Assembly (NCBI GenBank): GCA_030549775.1
Contig: CM060181.1
Location: 53,512,218-53,576,217, forward strand
DNA from: Tamarix chinensis
Lineage: Eukaryota; Streptophyta; Magnoliopsida; Caryophyllales; Tamaricaceae
Reading direction: 5' to 3'
Length of the DNA: 64,000 nucleotides
The notes under the pieces are model-generated. The model searched no databases, was not told the origin of the DNA, and was given only the letters and a program-made list of their open reading frames with translations. The translations under genes and the position numbers were made by a program. Shown piece after piece: positions 36,961 to 49,597 of this stretch (its first letter is position 1; every line of letters starts with the position of its first letter).

Positions 36961-38651
36961 ATTATCATTGTTATTTAACTCAAAGTTGGTGTGTTATCAT
37001 TTTGTTGTTAAATAAGAAGAATACTTAAACCTTAGTACCTTACCATTTAATATTATCCCTAATTCCTTTAACACTAACATCATTACTATGGTATCATTAT
37101 CAGCTATTACTATTATTACTATTATCACTATTTTCCTATAGTTAGCATGAACACTATTACCATAAGAGTAGAGCTAACGGGTCTAATAATATAAGGGTAA
37201 CAATAAGTATCAAAAATAAATACATTTTGATTAGTAATATTTAGTATACTAAATTTAAGATAAAAACCCTAGTCTTTGTATAATACCCTCTTTAGTAATA
37301 AGAACCCTAATCTTAAACTAGAATAAGGGATGATGGTACTTTCGAGGGAAACTAATACTTAGTATTTTTCCCTTTTTATAGGTAATCCTAACCAAAGCCC
37401 TAAGGAGTTAGAGGAGTGTGCTCCAAGCCCGGCGTCGCCTTAGGTTAGGACGAAGCTATGACCCTTGTGTGATGTGTGACCTGTATGTCTTGAATGTTGT
37501 ATATGCCATGTTATGTCGTGTATTATATGATTTTGGATAACTTGTCTTATGTGTAGCGCAGCTTGGAGATTGAGGTATGTTTGTATGTGTTTCCTATGAC
37601 ATGAGCATGACATGTATATGTATGATGTTTATGAGGTGATATGATATGGCCCTCTAGGACATACATGTTAGGATAACTAATAATATGAATTGGGAATATA
37701 AGGATGACAAGGAAGAAATGGGAAGTGAGTTCACTAAGGGGGATATGAGGTTTACCTAAGTACCTCATGATCCATGAGAGAAGATTTAAGTGTGAGGAAT
37801 GTCCAAAATAAATGAGAGTTGGGAACCATGCATGGGAATCTTAAAATTTGCATGGTGACTTGGGGTGTTTGCATGGGATGGCTAAATCTTGCATGGGGGT
37901 GAATCTTATGTGAGAAAAGTTGAATTAGGGTGTAAATAAGAGAATGGGAGAGTTGTGGAGCGATCGGAGACCTGGGATGAAAAATAATACGTAGGTTGGT
38001 GCAAGGGTGTATAAGAGACCCGATTAGGGTTTTGGAAGAAAGTGGATATTTGGGGAGTACAAAAGTAAGAATTATTAAGGAAGGGTGGAGTATGGGTTGA
38101 GAGTGAGAATTCACTTATATAAAAGATGAGTATGGGTTTCTATGTGAAAGAAGAGACTTTGGGATGAAAAGAGAGAGATTACTTGTGGAAGAAGTAAGGT
38201 GCTAGGGTTTGATGTGGCCAACTAGGGTTATGCCGATCACATGCGAGATCGAGGAATAAAGTGACATGCCTTGGGGTTTGACATATAAGGGTGAGATGTG
38301 GGGCGAGGAACAAGTAATGGTAAGGTAAGTGAGAAGAAGTTGGGCCACATAGGTCCAACTAGGGTTTCCAAGGGGAAAACCCTAGAGGTTGAGAATAGGC
38401 GAGATCGATGTCATAGGGTGTTGGGCTTAACTTACACTCTCAGGAGTTAGTCTTTCATTAGGTGTGAGTATAAGGGAAAAAGGATGTCGGGGTGTGACAA
38501 GGGGTGCAGGAGTCTCAAAATATGGGACGAGCCCTCTTGAGAGAAAATTAGTAGAATATCAATGACATGCATGTCAAGGGTGGAATGTTATCTAATAAGA
38601 CACGGATAAAACACTAATCATGTAAAGTGAAAGATTGTTGAGCCGAGCCCA

Positions 38652-39005
38652 GACCGGTCCACCGGCAAATAATAGTGGCCAGGAGCCGGGGTGCCCTGGA
38701 AATCGGTCCACCGGCAAATAATAGTGGTCAGGAGCGTTCTGCCTTGATTGTATACTTTCCGGTCCACCGGCTATAATAGTGGGGGATTTCGTGCTTGACA
38801 AACCAAAGTAAGTAAGTTAAACCATGGGAAATACACTAAGTACTTACAGCGAAACACCATGTGAGTCGGGGCCAGACCGGTCCACCGGCAAATAATAGTA
38901 GCCAGGAGCATTTGGCCCTGGAGACCGATCCACCAGCAAATAATAGTGGTCAAGAGCATTCTGCCCTGAGTGTATACTTTCCGGTCCACCGGCTATAATA
39001 GTGGG
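38652..39005 (+). repeat. CCGGTCCACCGG motif array in solo LTR B (2x3 units)
   Basis: Six units, each CCGGTCCACCGG-like followed by CAAATAATAGTGG or CTATAATAGTGGGG: near 38655, 38703, 38760 and 38877, 38927, 38983. Four retain the full CCGGTCCACCGG. Between the triplets lies ACACTAAGTACTTACAGCGA, conserved in A, C and D. Confidence 0.9.
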
Positions 39006-41851
39006 GTTCCCACACTCACTTGGACTATTAAAGAATATGTGTGGAATTGACATATTATTAATGAGAATAAAGAATAAGTCCCCGGGAAAGTAATCAGGCC
39101 TTACCATCTGTGTTATCGTATGTTGCCTATGTGCTTATCCTTGTATAATGTGTTCTATGTGTTGGCCTTAGCGCATCGTTTACCTTACTCAGTATTGGAT
39201 CCGTACTGATACTACCTTGGTTGAATGGGTCCCGTGATGATCCACTGATGGTGGGGAGCATACCTCTTGTGCAGGTTTAAGATTGGATACTGTTTTGGGG
39301 TGGAAGGCTTGACTTGAGTGAGCATGCAATTCAGAATATTGATCCTTCGGGATTTGTTTTATTTAACTGTATTCATCTTTGGAAGTTGCAAGTGTGTATT
39401 TAAATTTCCAAGGGCTTTATAATTGACTTTCAATTTCTCGTACTCTGATAAGCTTTTAAAATTTTGATTTAATTGTTTGACAGGTTTTAGCCTTGCATCT
39501 AACATGTGATAGATGGTTGACATTTATCTTGTGCTAGATGTGGCGGTAAAATTTTCCAAATTCTCTCCTAGCTTCCGCTATATTCTTTCAAAAAAAAAAT
39601 TTCAGTAGTGAAATTTGGGGGTGTTACACCTTACCCATCCAAACTAGACACCAATGCCATACTAGCCTACCATAGTATAATCCTATACCTCAAAGATATG
39701 CACATACCCCCTATAGACCACAAAATGGGAGATAAGGAAATAGGTACTAAGTGAAAATATAAAAACACAAGGTGACCCAAACACTAACTTCCAGCTAGCT
39801 ACCACGAGAGTAAGAGAAAAAGGGTTGAATGAAATCTTAATCTAGTAGTTATAGATCACAAAGTGATATCACAAATCATAATTAATTTCGTTAATATCAA
39901 ACTTAGGTGTTTCCAAGTGATAACACTAAACATATCACAAGGCATATAAGACCTAAATTAGGTTTTTAGAGGTGAAACAAAACTTAACCAAATCAAGGCC
40001 CAAATATCATCATTTTGATCCATATTAAATTTAGGGTAAAGATAGGTGGAATCATGATTAAAATGTTTTAATTACAGGGGAACATTAACATAGAAGACCC
40101 AATTGAATAACAATAAATAATAAGTAAACATGGCAAAATATAGGCAAACTGGTCAATCTGTCTCTAGGACTAGTTGACTGGTCCGGTCGTACTAGACTTG
40201 AAAAGAAAATAAAAGCAGCTAACCATTCAACTAGTTAGTCTCATCGACCGATTGTTCATATAAAATTAGTTGATGGTTTGACCAAATTAGTTACTGGACT
40301 TAAGTAGAGACCAGACCACTCTGATCACAAGGCAACCAGTGGATGGGTTTGGAAAACTAATAGACTGCTCATAGGAACTAGTCAACTAGTTCACCAAATC
40401 AATCAACTAATCTTGCAACCTTCCAAATAAAAATCCCAAATTGAGTGAATGTTCACACAACCAGTCGATCAATCTAAGAAAATAATAGACTAGTTTGGGT
40501 AAAACAACACCCAAATGTGCGATCACTTAATAAAATTTTCACCCAACTTTATCATATTAATCTTAGCATGTTTCTATGTCATAAAACAACTAAAAAGAAA
40601 TAATAAACAAATAAAATCACATGGTACATGGTAATATTAATAATGAAATCATGCTCAAAACAACCAAACTCATGCAGAATAACAAGGAACTCAAAACAAG
40701 CTTAAAACTTCAATGAAGAAAACTTTATCACTTGCTCGTATCCAAGGATACAATTAACTAATGCATAAGACAAAAATGAACCAAGAAATTTGGAACTACA
40801 AAAGGCAAAAAAAAGGCCTTATTCATATTAATTATAATAGTGCCTTAACGCCAAGTAATTCTTCTAGCACAAAATACTCCTAACTTGATGGTTGTATACC
40901 AAGACTGTATCTCCTTTCCCCCAAAATATAATTCTAAGGAAAATGAAGTTAAGACCTTCAATCTTTCTTAAAACCTTAATCATTCCTTACTTAAAATCAA
41001 AAAGGGAGAGTTAAAGCTAAGATTAGGAGAAGAAAAAATAATAATGATTCAACCAAAGGATAAGGAAACAAGAGGCAAGTCTCTATTTTCTCAATAGAGA
41101 AAGAAAACAAAGAAATGTAGAGAATACCCAATACTTAGCAAACTTCACAAGGAAAAGGGAGAGAATGAGAAAGTGTAGATGATATGGAGTGAATTAAATC
41201 ATAAATGGAGTGTATAGTAGAGAATGATGGTTAACATTATTAGGTGGGAGAGAGGGAAGCCTGACTTAGGTTGAGTATGCACAACCAAGGGGTAAGAGAA
41301 CACATGTTGAGGCAATTGAGGTGGAGTGTGATTAGGGAGAGGCATGGTAGTGGGTTGGTAATTCAGGGAAGAGGCGTAGAAAGTCAAATATGAATCCATG
41401 GCTATAGGAAGAGAGAGGAAAAAGAAATAAGGTGAGGAATGCTTTTAAATAGTTCTTTTGGAGAAAATTTAACTAAAGAATCATAGAGTAATCTAAATAG
41501 TGCAAAAAAAATTTCTAAAGCAACAAAATATGCTTATTAGAATAAATAGATTCTAGTTAGAATTTTTCTTAAACATTAGAAAAAGATTTGAATTAAAATC
41601 AGAAAAATGATCTGAAATCATAGGAGAACCAGTCTGTTGGTTTGAGCAAAGTAGTTAACTAGTTTATCGAGAAATAAAATTTTCATCTCTTGAGTGTATC
41701 AATTGAACAGTAAGGGAAACCAATTGATTGGTGCATCTAAAATTCACAACTTTATCGAAATTTCAATCCCTTTACAAAACCAAAACTCATTTATTTTTTT
41801 ATCAACATAACTTTAAATACAATTTTAAGTATTTTAGGATAGGGTATTACA

Positions 41852-42250
41852 ACACTACACTCTTAAAAGAGACTTCGTTACCAAATTCCATAAAAGAAAA
41901 TGTTAATGTAACTCTAAATTAGGATAAAACCCTAATCCACTAAGCAAAAGTAAAATAACAACCAAGAGTTAGTACATGAGAGAAGGGTATTACCCTTTTA
42001 AAAGAGGCAGTGTTACCTATGCAATGCTCTTAAGTGAAAAATTTTGGATACTTTGTCTTGATATCATCCTTAGAATCCCAGGAAGTTTCCTCCACTCAAT
42101 GGTGTGAACATAATATATTTAATAGTGGCACAACCTTTGGATACATCTCACGAGTCTTAGTATCAAGGATCCTCAACAATCACTCCTTATATGACAACAC
42201 ATCGTCGAGCACAATTATCTCCGACTAAGTGATGTGTGATAGATCTGCCA
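41852..42250 (-). pseudogene. Tekay-like chromodomain and polypurine region
   Basis: Next to the integrase C-terminus, the minus strand (with frameshifts and stops) reads LDDVLSYKE, VLRILDTKTR, VEETSWDSKDDIKTKYPKFF, the chromodomain pattern of Tekay-type integrases. The GAAGTCTCTTTTAAGAGTG purine-biased stretch directly before the LTR is in the polypurine-tract position. Confidence 0.75.
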
Positions 42251-42251
42251 C

Positions 42252-43570
42252 TTACCTCCTTAGTTGAGAGATGTGAAAAACATTATGAACAAGTGAAAGA
42301 TCAATATGTAAGGTGAGTCGGTAAGCAACCTTTCCAACCCAATAAAAAATCTCATGCAGTCCAATGATCCTCGAGCTAATCTTTCCCTTTCGACCAAAAT
42401 GCATTACACCCTTTATGGGCGAAACCTTTAAAAACACTCGGTCTCCTACCTCATAACTATTTTGTTTATCCTTTCTATCCTTCAACTGTTCTTAAATCAG
42501 CCTTATCCACCAAGTAGTGTCCTCTGCCATCTCTAGTCTCAACACAATTATCTCACTTGTGTCACTCTAGCACAAAGGACTATGACACTTTCTTCTATAG
42601 AGTGGATAAAAGAGTGACATCCCTATGCTTGCATGATGACTTTTGTTGTAAGAGAATTCTTTCAATTCTAGACTATCCTCCCAACTACCCTAAAATTTTA
42701 GTACACATGCTCGAAGCATATCCTCTAAATTCTAAATAGTGTGCTAAGTTTGAGCGTCTATAGTCGAATAGAAAGTAGCGCTCATCTTTATCTATTTTCT
42801 GAAATATTCTTGCAACTTCTATCTAAAGTACAATAGGAATCTGGAATCTTAGTCCAACACAATGTCCTTATGCACCCCATGGCACCGTACCACATGCTTC
42901 CTGTAAGAAGTGGGCATCTACTTCATACTCTAGGTCAACTTCATCGGTATGAATACTACTAATTTGGTCAACTAGTCAACTATAACCCAAATTGAGTTTG
43001 AACCACTATGATTCCTCAACAAACCAACAATGAATTCCATTGACAAGTTGCCCCACTTTCATTCGGGAACCTCTAATGGCTAAACCAACCATATCGGACA
43101 CTTATGCTAAACCTTGATCTCTTAACAAGTCATGCACCTAGCTATAAGTTTACAACCTCCCACTTCATATGTGGCCACTAATAAATCTACTTTAGATCCT
43201 TGTACAACTTATCACCTTAAGGATGAATGGAATAAGGTGCATGATGATCCTCCTCCAAAACCTTCCTCTTAATCTCCCCACAACTCTACAGAATGCACCA
43301 TCTACCTCAAAATTGGACACTACTATCTTCAAAAATCTTAAACCCCATTACTCTTTCCTATGTCGTATTTTGCCTAATATGCTCGAGCTTGAAATCTCAT
43401 AGCTGACTTGCTCAAATCTTGTCAAAAATGGTGGGTGTGATTGAGAAAGCTCTCATCCTTGTCTTAAGATCCCCAAATTCAATGATCTCAATGCCTAGCT
43501 ACCGAAGCTCTTACCAAATCCAGTATAAAATAACCAATGAACCCAATGAATGTGAAGACTTTCTACTTAG
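42252..43570 (-). pseudogene. Tekay-like integrase, minus strand, decayed
   Basis: The open part 42252-42485 reads YEVGDRVFLKVSPIKGVMHF, KVAYRLTL and VHNVFHISQLRR (integrase C-terminal GPF/Y-type module). Upstream, in other frames, LSMEFIVGLLRNHSG, SNSIWVIVD and LTKLVVFIPMK near 42930-43060 mark the core, with the first catalytic Asp changed to Glu. Several stops and frameshifts. Confidence 0.8.
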
Positions 43571-43990
43571 AGCATCTGCTACAACGTTGACCTTACCCTC
43601 ATAGTAGATGAACTCTAAATCGTAGGTCTTAACGAGCTCTAACCATCTATATCATCTCATGTTCAACTCACATTAAGTGAAGATGTATTTGAGGCTTTTA
43701 TAGTCCATGTAGAACTTATAATGCACTCCATATAGGTAATGTCTTAAGATCTTCAAGGAAAAAACCACTAAAACTAGCGCAAGGTCATAAGTGGGAGAGT
43801 TCTACTTATGCTTCTTTAATTAATGAGAATCATATTCCACTACCCTCCTATGCTGCATCAACACACGCCCTAGGCCATGGTTAGACGTGTCACTATAAAC
43901 CTCAAATCCCTTCATACCCAATGGCAAAGCAAGTACTAGAGTTAAAGTTTATCTCCTCTTGAGCTCCTCAAAATCCTTAGTGCATTTCTC
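43570..43990 (-). pseudogene. Tekay-like RNase H, minus strand, decayed
   Basis: LEFIYYEGKVNVVADAL lies near 43565-43620, the usual end of gypsy RNase H. Degraded matches to the start of the domain, including HGLGRVLMQHRRVV, lie near 43840-43890. Confidence 0.7.
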
Positions 43991-45048
43991 ATCCAAATGA
44001 AAGTGTGTCGTCTTCTTCAACAAGGCGAACAAAGGATGAGCAATCATATAAAATCCTAGATGAAACATCTATAATAGCCCGCAAAACCCAAAAACTATGT
44101 ATCTCCCTAACATTCATTGGCGTTGAGCACTTTGATACAACTTGGATCTTCAAAGAATACACCAACAAACCCTACTTTAAGATGACATGTCCAAGGAAAG
44201 CTACATCTTCCACCCAAAATTCACACTTCAAGAGCTTGGCATACAATTGATGTGTCCTCAACAATGACAAAGTCTGCCTTAGATGTCACTCATGCTCCTC
44301 ATGAGTCCTAGAGCACACCACGATGTAATCTATGAAGACCATGATGAATTAATTGAGGTTTTGTTTTTTGGAATATGAGGTTTATGGGAGCCATGAACAC
44401 CACTGGTGTAGTTGTGAGTCCGAAGGACATCATAGTGAACTCATCATAGCTATACATCATCCTAAAAGTTATCTTTGATGTGTCTCTCTCGGCAGTCCTC
44501 AATTAATGATACACCGATCTAATATCAATATTAAAAAATATCATAACCCTATGAAATTGATTGAAAAGGTTATTGATCCAAGGTAAAGGATAATATTTCT
44601 TCATCGTGACCTAGTTCAATCATTGACAATCAATGTAGAGTCTCAATCCACCATCCTTATTCCTTAAAAAAAAAAGGGCCCATGCTCCCCACAATGATGC
44701 ACTTGGTCAAATGTATCCCTTCTCCAATAACCACAACATAGTGCGCAACTCTACCATCTTAGTTATTACTAAGTGAAAAGGCACCTTCGACATAGGCTCT
44801 ATCCGTTATAGAAGATCTATCGTGAACTTTTCCTCATACATTAGCAACATACCCAAGATCTCATTGGGAAACACATCTAAAAACTCTCGTATCACTGTAA
44901 TACCCTCAATAGATGGCTCCTTAACACCCAAATAGTGAACACTACATAAGTAAAGTGGGGCTAGGCTTGCATCCCAGTAAGATACTCTAGACCCTTTGGT
45001 CCCTTAAGAACCATATGCCCCTGTGCATAATCCATTACAGATAGACAT
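43990..45048 (-). pseudogene. Tekay-like reverse transcriptase, minus strand, decayed
   Basis: ITFRMMYSYDEFTMMSFGLT lies in the open part 44308-44502, followed one frame away by FIMVFIDYIVVCSRTHEEHE near 44260-44350. The family motif is FIDD, so one catalytic Asp is Tyr here, and a frameshift separates the two blocks. [20 protein letters not shown] follows near 44190-44245. Solo LTR C cuts the polyprotein between protease and RT. Confidence 0.82.
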
Positions 45049-48000
45049 TGAAATACCCCAAAACACAAATTTTAAGAATAATGGAAAATTAAGGATTTAT
45101 TAGGAAAATTAATTAAATAAATTATTTTATTAAAATAAGAGAGTAATTAAGGTAAAATCAAGAGGAAACTAATAAATAATTAATTGGAAAAGAATGAGGG
45201 TGTTTTGCTAATTAAAATGGAATTTAGGAAAAATCTTTCAAAAATCCTAAATTGACCTAAAAAGAGAATTTAATTATTATTTTATTAAAATATTATTATT
45301 TTCATATATCTCAAAATACCAAAATATTTCAAATACCCAACCCACCTATTTTTTTTCCTTTTTCCCTTTTTCTTTTTTTTTCCTTCTCTTCTCTTTTCTT
45401 TTCTTTTATTTCCTTCCTCTCATTTTCCTTTTTCTTTCCTCCCTTTTCTTTCCCCGATCTAGGCCAGCCCACCCCGTGGCCCAAACTTCCCCTCTACTCC
45501 CACGCGGCCTAGGCCCACCGCTCCCTTCTTCTCTCCCTCGCTAACCGACCGTCCCAATCTATTTTTTTCCTTTTTCTTCTTTTCTCCCTTGATTGAATGG
45601 CCGCCCCCTTTCTTCTTCCTTTCTCCTTCTCCTCCAACCCTCTCTCCCCCTAATTCCTAGCCCCTCCACTTCCCGGTGTAGGCACATAGCCTCTACGCCG
45701 CCACACACCGGTCTGCCACCCCTATCCTCTTCCCTCTCAATCCCTCTCTCTCCTCCACCCAATTATGACCTCTCCCTCTCCTCACGTGTGCCTCTCTATC
45801 CCTTCCTTTTTCCTTTCTTGGTTTGTCAGACCTACAAAAATGGTAGGCCTACACCGGCCATTGAGTCGCTGACTGGTGACCTGCACGCATGTCTCCAACC
45901 TTCCCTCTTTCCCGTCTGTTATTCCCCCTCATCCATGGCCTATTAATACCCATCAAAAAACCCTATTCAACTCTTTTTTCTCTCAACCTAGAAATCTACA
46001 CCTCTTGTCGTTGCCACCAGTTCAGCCACCTGTTGCGCCGCTATTGTCCAGCACCGCCACCCAAATTACTCCCTACACCGCCCTTTGCACTGTCGTCCGC
46101 TGCGACTCTCACTACAACCACCACTCCCTCTACCCTCCAAAATCAACAATAGACCCTCCCCTACCTTCCCCTACCTCCGTCTCCTCCTCCCATCCTCCCT
46201 CTCCACCACTCTCGGCCACCATGTCGCTGCCGCCTTTGGCTACACCACCACCATCACCACTCTAGCCCTCTCAACCTAAGAATCCTCCACCACCTCAAAT
46301 CCCACTCTCATTCCCCCTCTCTTACCATAAACACCCCACTTTCCACCTTTTTTCCTCTTTCTCCGTCGCCGTTGCTGGTGACACCGGTCACCACCAACCC
46401 TAGGTCAACCCAGTTAAAACCCTAAGGAGGCGTAGGAGCATGCTCTAAGACCGGTGACGTGTTAGTTAAGGATGTAGCTAGGGCCCTATGTGTGTTATGT
46501 GCCTTGTATAACTTTTATGCCATGTACCATGATATGTTATGTATCTTATGATTATCATTATAACCGTTTTATGTGTAGCACAGCTTGGAGTTGAGGTATG
46601 CTCATGTGTTTTCTTATGGCACGTGTATAACATGTATATGTTGTGATTATGATATTTTGTGATGTGGCCCCTTTAGGTCATGCATGATAGGATATTTAAT
46701 ATAATGATTTGGGGTGAGAGGATGGAAAAAGGGGAAATGAGGAAGTAAGTTAATTAAGGGGAAGTAAGTTGACCAAGAGGAAATAAGTTGACCAAGAGAT
46801 ATGGGACCGACTTTAATATCCCATGATCCATGAAAGGGAAAATAAGATAGGACTATGAGTTAAATAAAAGAGTGGGTGAACTTTGCATGAGAATTCTAGG
46901 GTTGCATGGAAATTCTAGGGTTTTGCATGAAAACTTTGAGGATTTGCATGGAGTGGATGGAGTCTGCATGGAGATGAACTTTACATGTGAAAAGTTATCT
47001 TGGAGTGTAAGTAAGGTAAGGGAAGAGCTTTTGGGTAATTGGAGGATTTGGGTGAAAAATAGTACGTGGGTTAGTATAAGGAAGCACAAGAGACCTGGCT
47101 AGGGTTTGGAAGGAAAACCCTAATTCGAAATGATGGTGAAAGTAAAAATAATTGAGGGTGAGTGGAGTATGAGATGAGGGTGGAAGAATTTCATATGTAG
47201 GGCGAGTATGGGTATCATAGGAAAGTAAGAGTGGAAGTGTGAAATGGAGGGGTAACAAGTGGAAAAGAAGGATGCTAAGGTTAGGTGTAGCCAACTAGGG
47301 TTTGGTATGATCAACTAGGGTTTCATAGTCACACATATATTTGGGGGAGTAACATGAAATTATGAGGGTTGATTATGAGGGAGGTGATGTGTGGGGTGTT
47401 AATACAACCTTAGTGGTGTGAGGTAGAGAAGGATGGGCCACATAGGCCCAAATTAGGGTTTCTGGGAAAAACCTTAGGGTAAGGAAGTGAGTGGACTTGG
47501 AGGTGTAAGGTAGTTGGGCCTTGACCCATACACTTGGGAGTTGTGCTTCCAGTGTGAGTAAGTGGAAGAAGGACAGGATGTTGGGGTCTGTGAGGACGGC
47601 AGAAGTCTCGAGATATGGGACGGGCTCTCTTGGGAGGATAAGAGTATATGGAGTGTGACATTCATTTCTAGGGTGAAACTTGTTGAATAAGAGACGGTAA
47701 GACACTAATCATTTAAAGTGGAAGATTATTGAGCCGAACCTAGACTGATCAACCAGCATAATAGTGGCTAGGTGCTAGGGTGCCCTAGAGGCCGATCCAC
47801 TAGCATATAATAGTGGTCAGGTGTGTTCTGCCCTATAAGTTTTTGATCCACCAGCTATAATAGTAGGGGATCCCAAGCTCAATAAATCAAACTCTAAGTA
47901 TGATAAGATGTGGGAAGACACTAAGTACTTATAGTGAAACACCATGAGATTCGGGGCCGGACCGATCCATAGGCAATAATAGTGGCTATGAGCATTTTTC

Positions 48001-48812
48001 TCTAGAGACCGATCCATCGGCAATAATAGTGGTCAGGATCATTTAGCCCTGTACGTTTCCGATCCACTAGCCACAACAGTGAGGTTTCCATACTCGCATG
48101 GATTGATAAAGAGCATGGTGTAAAATGAGTATTGATTAGAGAGCTAAATAATCAGTTACCTGGACTATAACTTAGCCTTTATTTATCTATAATGATTGTA
48201 TGTTATTTATGTGATCATGATTGTGTTACATGTTTTTATATGCTTGGTCTTAACTGCATGGTACCTTGCTTAGTACATAGTGTACAGACCACCCGTTTCA
48301 TGAGTGCTACTCATTCCCATGAGCAGAGGTCCCTATTGAGTTTTTATTGGTAGATGATGCTATTTTCAATGCCTTTGATGCTTACGGGGCATCGGGCGGG
48401 GTTGAGAGTTGAGCTTGAACTTGGCTTAGGAATTGAGAGTGTCATGGCCGAATTTACTTTTTATGTTACTTTGTTTTATACCCGTATAATCAGACTTGTT
48501 TTATCGTACTATAACCTTTATTCCCTTTAAGAAATTTTAATTATGTACTCTAGATTATAAACTCTTCCCCGCGTACTTTGATTTCTATTTTATGAATGTT
48601 TCAATGCTTTTATGAAGCCTTGTTTTGATTTTCAATTATAATGGTTGTTAATTCTTATTTAGCCTTGTGGTTAGTACGAGACTAGTTGGGATTCGGGCTT
48701 GTACTGAGCACGGCGATAATATCCTCGAAATTCACAAGTTTTGATTTACTTGCTTCCATTGAAACTTCTAATAAAATGAAAATTTTCAGAAGTGAATTTT
48801 GGGGGTGTTACA
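45049..48812 (+). mobile_element. Solo LTR C (3.8 kb)
   Basis: Begins TGAAATACCCCAAAACAC and ends GAATTTTGGGGGTGTTACA. The flanks GACAT (45044-45048) and GATAT (48813-48817) fit a 5 bp duplication with one change. Collinear with A and B: pyrimidine-rich section 45350-46400, CCCTAAGGAGG..GCATGCTCTAAGACCGGTG block near 46420-46460, array at 47740-48084. The long TTA microsatellite of A and B is absent. Confidence 0.85.
47740..48084 (+). repeat. Decayed CCGGTCCACCGG motif array in solo LTR C
   Basis: Six units at the same relative places as in B, but the core now reads CTGATCAACCAG, CCGATCCACTAG, TTGATCCACCAG, CCGATCCATAGG, CCGATCCATCGG and CCGATCCACTAG. Most changes are C-to-T or G-to-A at CpG. 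The spacer ACACTAAGTACTTATAGTGA is kept. Confidence 0.85.
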
Positions 48813-49137
48813 GATATCTTGAGAGCATATATATCCCAAGGATTATATTGAATTCAAAAAGTTCAAGCTCTATGAGGCCTACCGGAAGCTCAACGCTGCT
48901 AATGACCAAGGCCACATCTCTATATAGTTTAGTACATGGAAGTCTATCCTCAAACAAGAGCATAACATAATTATTTATCCTATTAGAAGAAATCATAACT
49001 TTCCTAGATATGAAAGAAATAGACACAAAAGAGTGTGAATCACCTAAGTCTAATAACACATACATAGGAAAGGAAGAAATAGTAAATGTACATGTGATGA
49101 CATTTGCCTTATTGTCAACCTCTAAAAAAGTTATCAC
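48813..49137 (-). pseudogene. Tekay-like protease, minus strand
   Basis: An open stretch reading YVLLDLGDSHSFVS (retropepsin active site; DSG or DTG is expected, here DLG) and ELFEFNIILGIYMLSRYL at its end, the conserved ILG motif after which solo LTR C is inserted. The catalytic triad is therefore altered. Confidence 0.82.
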
Positions 49138-49597
49138 AATCAGGCAAATGCATTGAGGTTGTCCTACATCACTACCTAAACCTTAACTTGGCTAAAAAGT
49201 AGGGGGTCTCTAAACCCTCTACTATAGAGCAAACCTACTAGCTCCACTATCTATTAACTGAGCCATTTAAGCTTGTGGGATTTGAGCCATTATACCCTCT
49301 GAACATGTCTGCCATTGTAGGACACTACCCCCGATGGTACGACACTCAAACTAATGATGCCCCATCCTAACACAGTAGTGATATTGAAACAACTACCCAT
49401 CATAATCCATCCTTAGGTGGTTCTTACCAAAATACTAACATATGACCCATCTCATTGCTTGCTGACTCAACTTCCCTCCCATAGCAAGGTACAAACCCTA
49501 ACTAGTGAGTGTCTATGGCCCGAAACTACTTCTTTCCCTCCTAGCACTATCCAGCCTTAAACCTCCACTTGGCCCCTAATTAGGCACTATGGGCTAA
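49138..49597 (-). pseudogene. Tekay-like gag 3' part with zinc-knuckle remnant
   Basis: Near 49330-49390 the minus strand gives CVRMGHH.FEC, a worn CCHC knuckle. It directly precedes the protease. No intact frame. Confidence 0.6.
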
